A stretch of 54,067 nt of DNA from Candidatus Avilachnospira avicola. GTDB lineage: Bacteria > Bacillota > Clostridia > Lachnospirales > Lachnospiraceae. Positions 16,788 through 25,694 of the stretch are shown one piece after another (position 1 is the stretch's first letter; every line of letters starts with the position of its first letter). The notes beneath the pieces were generated by a model. It saw only the letters and a program-made list of their open reading frames with translations. It was not told where the DNA came from and searched no databases. The stretch lies in contig DVNQ01000018.1 of NCBI GenBank assembly GCA_018714245.1, positions 1 to 54,067 of the forward strand, given 5' to 3'. The translations under genes were made by a program, and so were the position numbers.

Positions 16788-17905
16788 AATTTCTCTCCGA
16801 ATAGCTTTATCTGTGAAACAGTCTCCCTTACGGCATCTTCATCTGACTCAAGCCATGCTCTGGTCCAGTCAGCCGCAGCCTTTACTGCCTCGGCTATATG
16901 CCATACGGGATGAAGTCCGAAGGTCTCCTTCAGCCTGGTATTGTCAAGCTTAAGGAAGTCCGCCTCATGAGGCGCACCGGGCTCTGCCTCGGAATTCCAG
17001 GAAGCGCCCTCACCATAGGCTGCTGCAAATATGTCACAGAGCTCCCCTGTGGTAACGCAGTCACAGTCGTCAGGTCCCACATTGTACCAGCCTGCATACG
17101 ACATATCCTCATACTGCTTCATGGCTATGTAAAGATATGAAAACAGGGGTTCCAGCACATGCTGATATGGCCTTGTGCTGCCGGGATTCCTTACGGAAAG
17201 GCTTTTTCCGGCCTTAATGGCTCTGACAAAATCCGGAAGTATCCGGTCCTTTGCAAAGTCTCCCCCTCCTATGACATTTCCGGCCCTTGCAGTCGATACC
17301 GAAACTCCGGCTGCCTTAAGGAAGGAAGCACTGTAGCTGTGGGTCACAAGCTCCGAACAGGACTTGGAATTTGAATAAGGATCAAATCCGTCCAGCCTGT
17401 CCTCCTCCCGATAGCCATAGCCCTTCTTTTCCTCATTGAGATATACCTTGTCCGTAGTTACGTTAAGTACCGATCTGCAGCCAGGTATCGTCCTTATGCA
17501 TTCCAGCAGGTTTACGGTACCCATGACATTTATCTCGTAGGTCTCCCTGGGAATGACATAGGATTCCCTTACGATGGGCTGGGCAGCAAGATGTATCACT
17601 ATATCCGGGGCAGCTTCTTTATAGAATGTCCTGAGAGCTTCATAGTCCCTGACGTCCCCAATACATGAATGGAGCCTTCTCCCTTCATCGCAGATCCTTG
17701 GAGCAAGTTCCTTCTTGTCTGTTTCCCCGAATATAATCGAAAAAATTGAGAGATCTGTTGGAGGTTTAAGGGCATAACCATAAGGTTCTGCACCAAACAT
17801 GGTGAGGAGAAGGCAGAGGTAGCTGCCTTTGAATCCCGTGTGCCCTGTAACAAGCACTCTTTTGCCTCTGTAAAAACTTTCAAGTTCTTTGAATCTTTCT
17901 CCCAT
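16784..17905 (-). CDS. rfbG: CDP-glucose 4,6-dehydratase
   Basis: A 373-residue NAD-dependent short-chain dehydrogenase that converts CDP-glucose to CDP-4-keto-6-deoxyglucose. It has the cofactor loop TGHTGFKGSYL (near residue 19), HLAAQPIVRESY, the TTDKVY region, the catalytic Tyr/Lys in YSNSKSCSE, and substrate-binding RPYQHVLEPL. The ATG at 17905 has AAGGAG 9 bases upstream and lies 14 bases after the rfbF stop, so the upstream in-frame ATG inside rfbF is rejected. Its product is the substrate of RfbH encoded 6 kb downstream. Confidence 0.95.
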   Translation of the reverse strand: MGERFKELESFYRGKRVLVTGHTGFKGSYLCLLLTMFGAEPYGYALKPPTDLSIFSIIFGETDKKELAPRICDEGRRLHSCIGDVRDYEALRTFYKEAAPDIVIHLAAQPIVRESYVIPRETYEINVMGTVNLLECIRTIPGCRSVLNVTTDKVYLNEEKKGYGYREEDRLDGFDPYSNSKSCSELVTHSYSASFLKAAGVSVSTARAGNVIGGGDFAKDRILPDFVRAIKAGKSLSVRNPGSTRPYQHVLEPLFSYLYIAMKQYEDMSYAGWYNVGPDDCDCVTTGELCDIFAAAYGEGASWNSEAEPGAPHEADFLKLDNTRLKETFGLHPVWHIAEAVKAAADWTRAWLESDEDAVRETVSQIKLFGEKF

Positions 17906-17919
17906 GCCGAAGAAGCTCC

Positions 17920-18690
17920 TTACCAGATCTTCCAGGGAGCTCTTCCGCTTGCCCAGAGCTCCTCCAGCTTTTTCTTTTCCCTTTGGGTGTCCATGCACTG
18001 CCAGAATCCGTCATGATAAAAGCTCATCATCTGGCCCTCCTCGCAGAGCCTGGAAAAGGGCTCCTGTTCCAGGACCGTATCGTCATCCTTAAGATAGTCA
18101 AGGAATCCGGGTTCAAACACCATGAAGCCTCCGTTTATGATGGCTGCATCCCTGTCGTTCTTTTCCCGGAAGGCAGTTATCCTTCCGTCATCCTCCACCT
18201 CCATGACTCCCTTGAGCTGTGCTATATTTACTGCCGTAACGGTGGCAAGTTTTCCATGTGAACGATGGAATTCAAGCAATTTGCCAAGATCCACGGTACA
18301 CAGGCCGTCCCCGTAGGTAAGCATGAAGGTCTCGCCTCCGATATATTTTTCGATGCGCTTTATACGTCCTCCTGTCATGGTATGGAGCCCCGTATCCACT
18401 ATGGTAACCTTCCACTTTTCCGAGTTGTTGTTGAGCACCTCCATGCTGTTGTCAGAAAGGTCAAAGGTGACATCACTGTTATGAAGGAAATAATCGGAGA
18501 AATACTCCTTTATAACATACTGCTTATAGCCGGCACAGATGATGAACTCATCAAAGCCGAAGGCAGAATAATATTTCATGATATGCCACAGTATGGGCTG
18601 CTCGCCAATCTCTATCATGGGCTTCGGGCGAAGATGGCTCTCTTCGCTTATGCGGGTGCCCAGTCCCCCAGCCAGTATAACGACCTTCAT
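17920..18690 (-). CDS. rfbF: Glucose-1-phosphate cytidylyltransferase
   Basis: A 256-residue nucleotidyltransferase making CDP-glucose from CTP and glucose 1-phosphate, the first step towards CDP-3,6-dideoxyhexoses. It has the N-terminal LAGGLGTR motif (7-14), the KPMIEIG lysine loop and the DGL motif (YGDGLC). The length matches RfbF. The ATG at 18690 is preceded by AAAGGA; a TTG two codons upstream is a weaker alternative. It is the first gene of the rfbF-rfbG-membrane protein-small protein operon, divergent from the SIS/GT2 pair. Confidence 0.95.
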   Translation of the reverse strand: MKVVILAGGLGTRISEESHLRPKPMIEIGEQPILWHIMKYYSAFGFDEFIICAGYKQYVIKEYFSDYFLHNSDVTFDLSDNSMEVLNNNSEKWKVTIVDTGLHTMTGGRIKRIEKYIGGETFMLTYGDGLCTVDLGKLLEFHRSHGKLATVTAVNIAQLKGVMEVEDDGRITAFREKNDRDAAIINGGFMVFEPGFLDYLKDDDTVLEQEPFSRLCEEGQMMSFYHDGFWQCMDTQREKKKLEELWASGRAPWKIW

Positions 18691-18817
18691 CTGCAAATTC
18701 CTTTATCCTGCATTTTTATTGTTCATTTAGCATATTGCTAAGCGCTGACACTTGTATATATAATATACATCGTCAATATTAACCCATTAATCCCCATTTA
18801 TCAATTAAACTTTAATT
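18691..18817 (+). promoter_or_regulatory. Divergent AT-rich promoter region with two palindromes
   Basis: An AT-rich gap between rfbF (minus) and the SIS gene (plus). On the plus strand TTGCTA (18735-18740) and TATAAT (18759-18764), spacer 18, form a promoter. A palindrome TTAGCA-tat-TGCTAA (18727-18741) covers this -35. A second, GTATAT-ata-ATATAC (18754-18768), covers the -10. A minus-strand promoter for rfbF is likely here but poorly defined (TTAATG, 17 bases, TATATT). Confidence 0.5.
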
Positions 18818-19477
18818 ATGAATACTGAAATAAAAAATATCATCCACCTGCGTCTCGGAGAGCTGATCGAAAGATATCCGGTCCTTTCCCCCGTACGCAG
18901 CGATATTGAACATGCATATCTTGCACTCAAGGAGTGCTACGACAGGGGCGGAAAGCTCCTTATCGCAGGAAACGGCGGCTCCTGCTCTGACTCACTGCAT
19001 ATAGTCGGTGAACTCATGAAGGGCTTCTGCAAGAGGCGTCCCCTTCCCGCTGAGCTTGAAGCCTCCATCAGGGACTTCGATAGCGAAGAGGGAGATGAGC
19101 TCTGCAGCAAACTTCAGATGGGCCTTATGGCCATATCCCTCACCGAGCATCAGAGCCTCAACACCGCCTTTGCAAATGATGTGGATGCAAACTATTCCTT
19201 TGCTCAGCAGGTACTTGGCTATGGAAGGCCCGGCGATGTGCTCCTCCTGATATCCACCTCCGGAAACAGCAGGAACCTTCTTCATGCCCTGCCCGTGGCA
19301 AAGGCCCTCGGCATGACCGTCATAGGCCTTACCGGAAAGGACGGGGGAAAGCTTTCCAAAAAGGCTGATATATCCATCATAGTCCCTGAACAGGAGACCT
19401 ACAGGATCCAGGAGTTCCATCTTCCCATCTACCATACCCTCTGCCTGATGCTGGAGGATACCTATTTCCCGGTATGA
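18818..19477 (+). CDS. SIS-domain phosphosugar isomerase, GmhA-like
   Basis: A 219-residue single SIS-domain protein resembling sedoheptulose-7-phosphate isomerase. Seen are GNGGSCSDSLH (51-61), STSGNS, GLTGKDGG and the C-terminal QEFHLPIYHTLC, whose His matches the catalytic position of GmhA. Relative to E. coli GmhA it has an extra acidic stretch near residues 75-105. It likely isomerises a ketose phosphate for a surface sugar; a heptose is suggested by the family only. No clear ribosome binding site precedes the ATG. The gene overlaps the following GT2. Confidence 0.8.
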   Translation: MNTEIKNIIHLRLGELIERYPVLSPVRSDIEHAYLALKECYDRGGKLLIAGNGGSCSDSLHIVGELMKGFCKRRPLPAELEASIRDFDSEEGDELCSKLQMGLMAISLTEHQSLNTAFANDVDANYSFAQQVLGYGRPGDVLLLISTSGNSRNLLHALPVAKALGMTVIGLTGKDGGKLSKKADISIIVPEQETYRIQEFHLPIYHTLCLMLEDTYFPV

Positions 19478-20268
19478 TGAAGCAAGTCTTTGCCATAAGC
19501 GCATATAAGGACTCTCCCTATCTGGAAGAGTGCATACTCTCCCTCGTCACCCAGACGGTGCCGGGGGATGTCATTATATGCACCTCCACTCCCAACAGCC
19601 ATATAAGGGAGCTGGCCGAAAGATATGCTCTTCCCCTCTATGTCCGGGAGGGCAAAAGTTCTCTTCGCAATGACTGGAATTATGCAGTATCCTGTGCCGT
19701 AAGGAAACATGGCGCAGAGCTTGTTACCATAGCCCACCAGGATGATGTCTATCACCCGGGCTACAGGGAGGCCCTGCTTTCCGCCTGCCGCCGTTATCCG
19801 GATATTCTGCTTTTTTGTACGAGATACGAGACCATAGATGCCTCAGGAAAGAGGATCAAAGGATCCATCGAAAATGTAAAAAGGATCCTCCGTCTGCCTT
19901 TGAGGCTCAGAGCCCTCTCCAATAGGGGCTTTATAAAAAAGCTTCCCCTGAGATTCGGCAACGGGATCTGCTGCCCGAGCTGTACCTATAACACAAGCCT
20001 TACCGGCCTTCCGATCTTTCATGGAGATTACAGCTTTGTTACGGACTGGGATGCCCTGCTTCGGCTTTCTGAAAAGCCGGGAAGATTCATATGCGATGAG
20101 CGCGAGCTCATTTCCTACAGGGTCCATGAGGGTGCAGCCACAAGCCGCCTCACAAAGGGACATCTTCGTTCACGGGAAGAATATCAGATGTTCTGCAGGA
20201 TGTGGCCCAGGCCCATTGCCTCCCTTATCCTGATCCCTTACGGAAAAAGCTATGACATGTACAAATAA
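19474..20268 (+). CDS. Family 2 glycosyltransferase
   Basis: A 264-residue GT-A fold transferase with no membrane helix. The N-terminal SAYKDSPYLEECILSLVTQ is the usual GT2 start, and AHQDDVYHPGY (about residues 88-98) carries the acidic metal-binding motif. Its ATG overlaps the stop of the SIS gene (ATGA), so the two are translated as a pair. A strong terminator follows at once. Acceptor and donor are unknown; probable decoration of a surface glycan. Confidence 0.85.
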   Translation: MMKQVFAISAYKDSPYLEECILSLVTQTVPGDVIICTSTPNSHIRELAERYALPLYVREGKSSLRNDWNYAVSCAVRKHGAELVTIAHQDDVYHPGYREALLSACRRYPDILLFCTRYETIDASGKRIKGSIENVKRILRLPLRLRALSNRGFIKKLPLRFGNGICCPSCTYNTSLTGLPIFHGDYSFVTDWDALLRLSEKPGRFICDERELISYRVHEGAATSRLTKGHLRSREEYQMFCRMWPRPIASLILIPYGKSYDMYK

Positions 20269-20270
20269 AA

Positions 20271-20310
20271 CTCTCAGCCCTGCCAGAAAGGCATCGGCTG
20301 AGAGTTTTTT
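20271..20310 (+). terminator. Intrinsic terminator, probably bidirectional
   Basis: A perfect 9-bp stem CTCTCAGCC/GGCTGAGAG (20271-20279 with 20296-20304) is followed by six Ts on the plus strand. On the minus strand four Ts follow, so it may also stop the convergent membrane-protein operon. Confidence 0.9.
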
Positions 20311-20324
20311 CATCCTAAAATGTA

Positions 20325-22028
20325 TCACATTTCTTCGATCACTTCATCGGTTATGTCCCTGTAGGCATTTTCCTCCGGGACCTCCATAAGCACCAGTGCC
20401 TCCCCATTCATGACCTCATCCCGGGGTACTTCATCTATACTGTCAGCAAAATGTATCATCGTGCCCTGCCCGGTCTTTTCCGGATCATAGGGTTTGAAAA
20501 ATGTCTCCCCGTAGAAATCTGACATTCCATAGGTATTTTCCAGGATATAGACCTGCTTCCCCAGCACACCCTCTGCTCCGTACTTTTCTATCGTTTCCTC
20601 CGCAAGGGAATTCATGCGAAGCTGGTCTGCCCAGAAATATATGTTGCCGAAATATCCCCGGTAAAAGCTGTTTGTATATACGGAGAGGAAGCAGTAAGCA
20701 GAAAACACAAGGCAGATGACAGCCTGAAATACTTTGCCTCCCCTGAGGCCCGCCGTTTCGGAAGAAGTCCCGCCATAGGCCTCCGTCACCCTTTTTACCA
20801 TGTAGCCTGCAAATATCAGTGAAGCGCTGTAGGAGACATAGATCCATCGCATCTCCACCCGTATGGTGACGGAAGAGGCCGCTATGCAGAGGCCGATAAA
20901 CATGACCATATAGATGCTGTCTGCCATATGGGAAAGGAACCTTGCCCTCCCCTCCTGATCCTTTTCAGAGCTTTCAAGCAGGAGCACTATGATGAACATG
21001 GCGGCTATGACACCTATCATGAGTATGCTCACCTTCACAATGGCCCTTATGATCTCAGGAGTTTCAGCCCAGGACAGGGCCGACAGATAGTTCTGACCCG
21101 CATTTATTCCGAATATATACAGGATCTCATCCCTCACATATCCCAGCATTGAGCTCAGGCTGAAGGTATCCGTCACCTCGGTGCCGCCGGTCCCTGCAGG
21201 CACCAGGGCTCCGGTACTTACGGCCCTTATGGCCATAATGACTGCAAATGTAACTGCCGGTGCGATCCATTTTCCAAGCTCCCTTCTGAAATAAGCCTTT
21301 TTATAGACCTTTTCAGTACGGAGCCATTTTACCAGAAGGACCAGATAAAAAAGCGGCAGAAGGCAAAGATATCGTTCATGTGTAAAGCATACCAGCACAT
21401 AAAGCAGAAGGGCCCCTGCAAAATATATATCATTGCTTCTGACAAGCTGAAGGGCAAGCTCCTGCTTTTCCTCCCGGTCTTTCAAAATAGCCTCGCCGGA
21501 ATCTATGAGTTCCTCCCTCGTCCTTTCATTTTCCTTATTCATAAAGACATAAAGGAGATAGAAAATCAGAAGGGCAAAGAACTGGGCCAGGGTCTCCATA
21601 AGGCCAAGAGCCTGGGCTATCTGATAATAGGCAAAGCGGGAGGCCAGATAGCAGATCGACGAAAGAAAGGCCACAAGCCTCAGGCCGGATATCTTTCCTG
21701 AGATATAAAATATCTCATATGCCACGATGATGTTGCATATGATATTAAAGGCCACGAACCGGTCCACATGAGGGCCTATGAGGGCCATCTGCAGGTAAGT
21801 AAAAAGCCAGTATACCGGACGGAATCTGGAGGAAGTCCCCACTGGGAACACGAACTCCAGAAAGCTCTGCTCTCCATAGCAGGACCACATATAGAGATCG
21901 TCCATGTAGAGTCCCTTTATCTCTATGCCCTGATTTATGTAAAACGCAAATACGGCGATGCATAAAAGCATCGCCATATTAAGTATCTTATGCCGGTCCG
22001 TAAGGATCCCTTTCACACGTTCTCTCAT
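20325..22028 (-). CDS. Large polytopic membrane protein, possible GT-C glycosyltransferase
   Basis: A 567-residue protein with about twelve membrane segments, a charged cytosolic loop around residues 160-190 and a soluble C-terminal domain (about 500-567). The first extracellular loop holds an Asp pair (GLYMDDLYMW, about residue 40), the position where GT-C enzymes keep catalytic acidic residues. No family was identified. The ATG at 22028 lies 22 bases after the ABC permease stop with only a weak ribosome binding site; longer in-frame starts run inside the upstream gene. Co-transcription with a GntR/ABC module is unusual for a glycosyltransferase. Confidence 0.65.
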   Translation of the reverse strand: MRERVKGILTDRHKILNMAMLLCIAVFAFYINQGIEIKGLYMDDLYMWSCYGEQSFLEFVFPVGTSSRFRPVYWLFTYLQMALIGPHVDRFVAFNIICNIIVAYEIFYISGKISGLRLVAFLSSICYLASRFAYYQIAQALGLMETLAQFFALLIFYLLYVFMNKENERTREELIDSGEAILKDREEKQELALQLVRSNDIYFAGALLLYVLVCFTHERYLCLLPLFYLVLLVKWLRTEKVYKKAYFRRELGKWIAPAVTFAVIMAIRAVSTGALVPAGTGGTEVTDTFSLSSMLGYVRDEILYIFGINAGQNYLSALSWAETPEIIRAIVKVSILMIGVIAAMFIIVLLLESSEKDQEGRARFLSHMADSIYMVMFIGLCIAASSVTIRVEMRWIYVSYSASLIFAGYMVKRVTEAYGGTSSETAGLRGGKVFQAVICLVFSAYCFLSVYTNSFYRGYFGNIYFWADQLRMNSLAEETIEKYGAEGVLGKQVYILENTYGMSDFYGETFFKPYDPEKTGQGTMIHFADSIDEVPRDEVMNGEALVLMEVPEENAYRDITDEVIEEM

Positions 22029-22050
22029 GTCTGCTATGATACAGCAAAAA

Positions 22051-24252
22051 TCAGTTCTCCGCAAGATATCCGTATTCCGTAAGCAGCTCCTTCGTATTGG
22101 TATAGGAATCAAACAGCGGATACAGGTCCCTGTAGTCATAGGTATAGCTGAAGCCATAGCCCGCATCCTGGCCGTACCTTAGCTCCATGAGTTCAAGTTC
22201 CGACTTCGGGATGTAATAAAGGATATCCTTTGTAATATAATTTCCCGGAAGATCTCCCTTCCTGAAATGCTCCGAGTCGGAAAAGGTCTCGACTCTTCCC
22301 GTCTCCTCGTTATATCCCTCGTCCACGGTATAGTACCAGGTTTCATAATCCTCAAAAGTCATGTCTCTTATGTCTGCCTTGAGGGCTGAAAGCAGCTCTT
22401 TTTCAAACTGTTCATCATCGTTTATGTCGTAGACATACCCATAAGACTCCCAGTCCCTGGAAGCATAGGGCTCCGTCATTATGCTTTCCGAGATCCGGCC
22501 CTCTTCCTCCTTAGCCTCGGCCTCCTTTGCATCAGCGTACTCAAGTCCGAAGATACCGATCTCATCCTCTGAAAGCTCAAGTATCGGATACATGGCTTCC
22601 TTATACTCCATTGAAAGGAAGATATCAGGCATATACTGTCTTATCTGGCTGTCAGTCAGCTCATAGCGCCTGTACCTTACTCTTCCGGAGCTCATCCTGT
22701 AAGCCACATCCACATAATAGGTCTCTTCATCCTGCTGGCTGTGCTCGCTGTAATAGCGGAGATTGTATCCTGAAGCATTTTCAGCTCCGCAGGAAGCAAG
22801 TCTGAGGACTGCCTCCACATACTTCTCTTCGGTTATGGCCATCCGATCCATCACAAAGGGATCGCTGTCCCAGTAGGCCTCAGTATAGATCTCCTCCGGT
22901 TTCTCCACCCGGTATTCATACTCGTGATCCGCCCTGAGTATGGCATCCCTGGTATCAAAATAACCGCTGAAATCAAGGGCCGTGGAACTAAGCTCGGAAG
23001 CCTTCGGCACATAGCTGTCATAGCCCAGGGGATCGAATACGAAGATGCATATGAATCCGACTGCGGCAAGAGCGCAGAGCCCGGCCTCGATCCTGTGGGA
23101 AAAGAGCATCCTTACGTCCATATTGAAAACTATCTCAATGATGGCATGGGCAATGATGACTCCCGCTATACCGAAGAAAAATACCCAGAAAACTCCGCTC
23201 TGAGAACATCCCAGGAATGAAAGCAGCAGTCCTCCGATGATGCTCAGTATGATCCTGAGCGGGAGCTTTGTAGGCCCGAAAGCCAGAGTCCTTCCGCAGG
23301 CTTCAGCTGGCCTTATCCTGTGCAGCAGGGCCGCAAAAAGGGTAAGCGCCACGGAAAGCACTGCCATGCCGAGGATGAACCTCAGCCCCTCGGCTCCGAA
23401 CACGCCGCTTTTTCCGGATAGGATCTCGCAGTATCTCACAAGATAATAAATTGGAGAGGTATAGTAAAGCTTCTCCAGTGCATTGCTTCCATATTCCAGA
23501 TAGGTATCAAAAAAGTTGAGATACACCATGCCTATGGCATATATGCTGAAACCGATGGAATTGATGACGATGACCGCAGCCACTGCCGCAAAAATCCTTC
23601 CGCATATAAGCACTGCCAGAATCACCGAAGCATACAGGATCAGGAAAGTCAACATATAACCCGCCGAAGCCACCAGCGATCCTGCTATGTTGATCCCGCT
23701 TACGCCATAGGAAAATGCCACCGGAAGTGTCAGCACATAACCTGTCATAAGGCAGATCAGCATGATCAGTATGCCGCTCAGATAATTTGCAAAGAACCTC
23801 CTGGTCCTGCTGACCGGCTGGCTCAGATAAAAATCCACCGTGGATCTGTTCATCAGGTAGCTGAACATGCATCTGGCACAGAGCACTGCTGCCACGGGTA
23901 CTATGATTGCCATGAGGCCCCCGGTACCGTCAAGCACCCTGTTTGCCGCATCCGTCATCCTGAGTGCATAATCCCTGGTCTTTTCTGCCACGAAAACACT
24001 GGTGGGTCCGTCAGCCGATGCTATCTCCGAGCTCGTCATCGCTATGGCATTTTCCATCCTTGTCCTTAAGTCGCTGAGCTGCAGGGCAAGATTAATGGGG
24101 TAATTGAACACCATGACAAGAAGGCCCAAAAGCAGTGTGCCGATATTATAATGCAGATCCTCCCTGATCATGCCGAAAAATGATACTGCACCGGGGTTCT
24201 GCCTGTTTCCGTCTCCACCTTTCATATCATTTACCGTCTTCATACTAAGCAT
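22051..24252 (-). CDS. ABC-2-type transporter permease with large extracytoplasmic domain
   Basis: A 733-residue permease. The N-terminal part carries about ten hydrophobic segments up to residue 400. It is followed by a roughly 330-residue soluble C-terminal region rich in Glu/Asp/Tyr, a layout like DUF6449-type permeases next to YtrA-like regulators. The ATG lies one base after the ATPase stop, with GGGGGA as ribosome binding site. Together with the ATPase and GntR genes it forms a module like ytrABC or yhcFGH, which respond to cell-envelope stress in Bacillus. The cargo is unknown. Confidence 0.82.
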   Translation of the reverse strand: MLSMKTVNDMKGGDGNRQNPGAVSFFGMIREDLHYNIGTLLLGLLVMVFNYPINLALQLSDLRTRMENAIAMTSSEIASADGPTSVFVAEKTRDYALRMTDAANRVLDGTGGLMAIIVPVAAVLCARCMFSYLMNRSTVDFYLSQPVSRTRRFFANYLSGILIMLICLMTGYVLTLPVAFSYGVSGINIAGSLVASAGYMLTFLILYASVILAVLICGRIFAAVAAVIVINSIGFSIYAIGMVYLNFFDTYLEYGSNALEKLYYTSPIYYLVRYCEILSGKSGVFGAEGLRFILGMAVLSVALTLFAALLHRIRPAEACGRTLAFGPTKLPLRIILSIIGGLLLSFLGCSQSGVFWVFFFGIAGVIIAHAIIEIVFNMDVRMLFSHRIEAGLCALAAVGFICIFVFDPLGYDSYVPKASELSSTALDFSGYFDTRDAILRADHEYEYRVEKPEEIYTEAYWDSDPFVMDRMAITEEKYVEAVLRLASCGAENASGYNLRYYSEHSQQDEETYYVDVAYRMSSGRVRYRRYELTDSQIRQYMPDIFLSMEYKEAMYPILELSEDEIGIFGLEYADAKEAEAKEEEGRISESIMTEPYASRDWESYGYVYDINDDEQFEKELLSALKADIRDMTFEDYETWYYTVDEGYNEETGRVETFSDSEHFRKGDLPGNYITKDILYYIPKSELELMELRYGQDAGYGFSYTYDYRDLYPLFDSYTNTKELLTEYGYLAEN

Positions 24253-24253
24253 A

Positions 24254-25159
24254 TCATTCCCCCAATATGATCTTCTTTACGTCATAGCCCGCCACTTCCG
24301 TCTCCGTGATGAATATCTCCTCCAGGGAAAGTGGTATAAGCTCATAAAATACCATATCCTCCCTCTCCATCACGGCCCTTACGGAGTCCTCGTCGCCTCT
24401 CACTATGATCGTCCGCAGCCTTCCCCTGCGTTCGCACTTTATGATGTCCAGCCCTTCCAGCTGTTCCGGCTCCCTTTCGGAGGCAAATACACACTGGATC
24501 TTATGTATGCCGAGCTTCAGGTCATCCAGATCCCGGGAAAGCAGTATGCCTCCCTTATGCAGGAGTCCCACATGGTCGCACATGTCCTCCAGCTCCCGAA
24601 GGTTATGGGAGGCTATGACCGGCGTAAGGCCCCTCTCATCCATGTCATGGGCAAAGAGGGATTTTACTGCCTGGCGCATGACGGGATCCAGCCCGTCAAA
24701 GGTCTCATCGCAGAAAATGTAATCCGTATAGGCGGAAAGCGCTAGGATGACTGAAAGCTGCTTTTTCATACCCTTCGAAAATGTGGATATCTTTCTTCTT
24801 TCCTCCAGGCCGAATTCCTTAAGGAGCTTCCTGAAGCGCTCCCTGTCAAAATACCTGTAATAGGTCCCGTAGGATGAGGCCATGTCAAGGGGAGTGGCTC
24901 CCGGGAAGAAATACTGCTCATCAGATATGAAAAAGAATCTGCTCTTAAGTGCAGTATGCTCATAGACCTCACTGCCGTCTATCATGATCTGTCCCTCATC
25001 AGGCTTATATATCCCTGAAAGGCAGCGAAGGAAAGTGGACTTTCCGGCTCCGTTGGTACCGATCAGTCCAAATACCTGTCCTTCCCGGATGGATGCGTCC
25101 ACATGGTCCAGTGCCACTATATCATCGAATCTTTTTGTAAGTGAAACCGCCTCTATCAC
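24254..25159 (-). CDS. ABC transporter ATP-binding protein (YtrB/YhcH-like)
   Basis: A 301-residue ABC ATPase with Walker A GTNGAGKST (33-41), signature FSKGMKKQL (a divergent SxG.K form typical of ABC-2 exporters), and Walker B IFCDETFDGLD. A C-terminal extension of about 80 residues follows the core. It begins at a GTG that overlaps the GntR stop by 4 bases. It pairs with the large permease just downstream. Confidence 0.9.
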   Translation of the reverse strand: MIEAVSLTKRFDDIVALDHVDASIREGQVFGLIGTNGAGKSTFLRCLSGIYKPDEGQIMIDGSEVYEHTALKSRFFFISDEQYFFPGATPLDMASSYGTYYRYFDRERFRKLLKEFGLEERRKISTFSKGMKKQLSVILALSAYTDYIFCDETFDGLDPVMRQAVKSLFAHDMDERGLTPVIASHNLRELEDMCDHVGLLHKGGILLSRDLDDLKLGIHKIQCVFASEREPEQLEGLDIIKCERRGRLRTIIVRGDEDSVRAVMEREDMVFYELIPLSLEEIFITETEVAGYDVKKIILGE

Positions 25160-25533
25160 TGCATAGCCCTCCTTTCGGAAAGAGTCCTTTCAATATATCC
25201 CATGATCTCGTCATCACTCATGCCAAGCCTTATGGCCTCTTCCACAAGCTTGGAAAACCTTTCCTTAAGCTCCTCGCTCTTAAGATACTGAAGCACCTTT
25301 GTCTCAGCGACAAAATTGCCCTTCCCCTTTATTGAATAGATATATCCCTGGCGTTCCAGCTCCGCATACGCCCTCTGTATGGTATTGGGATTGATGCTCA
25401 GGTCCACCGCCAGGGCCCTGACGCTTGGAAGCCTGGAATTTTCCATAAAGCCGCCCACCGCCATAAGCTCCTTCAGCTTTTCCGATATCTGCTCATATAA
25501 AGGTCTTTTATCTTTATAATCAAGGCTGATCAT
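25156..25533 (-). CDS. GntR-family regulator, YtrA subfamily
   Basis: A 125-residue regulator. Residues 8-75 form the winged helix of GntR proteins (LYEQISEKLKEL, LPSVRALAVDLSINPNTIQRAYAELERQG). The short helical tail without a ligand-binding domain is the mark of the YtrA group, which typically repress their own ABC operon. AGAGGAG is 4 bases from the ATG. An operator-like palindrome lies 24 bases upstream of the start. Confidence 0.92.
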   Translation of the reverse strand: MISLDYKDKRPLYEQISEKLKELMAVGGFMENSRLPSVRALAVDLSINPNTIQRAYAELERQGYIYSIKGKGNFVAETKVLQYLKSEELKERFSKLVEEAIRLGMSDDEIMGYIERTLSERRAMQ

Positions 25534-25556
25534 GCTGCTCCTCTCCCGTACGAACT

Positions 25557-25620
25557 GTACTGTTTCTGATAATACAGTACCTCATCCCCTCCTTATATTC
25601 AACTTAAGTTATCCTTTCAA
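25557..25620 (-). promoter_or_regulatory. Promoter and palindromic operator of the GntR/ABC operon
   Basis: Minus-strand promoter: TTGAAA (25615-25620), 17-base spacer, TATAAG (25592-25597). Downstream, over the expected start of transcription, is a perfect inverted repeat GTACTGT-n10-ACAGTAC (25557-25580). The arrangement fits autorepression by the YtrA-like protein (inference). Confidence 0.75.
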
Positions 25621-25623
25621 AAA

Positions 25624-25694
25624 GATCCCGGCACCTGGGAAAAGGCCCTTTGCCGCTTCGCGGCGGCAGACACCTTTCCCCATGTACCGGGATC
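25624..25694. repeat. Long hairpin element, copy A
   Basis: Arms of 22 bases (25624-25645 and 25673-25694; 19 of 22 positions complementary) enclose a 27-base core, CCCTTT, mini-hairpin GCCGC-TTC-GCGGC, then GGCAGACA. On the minus strand the element lies 80 bases beyond the potD stop and is followed by five Ts (25619-25623), so it may end the pot operon. The core motif recurs in copies B, C and D. Confidence 0.8.
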
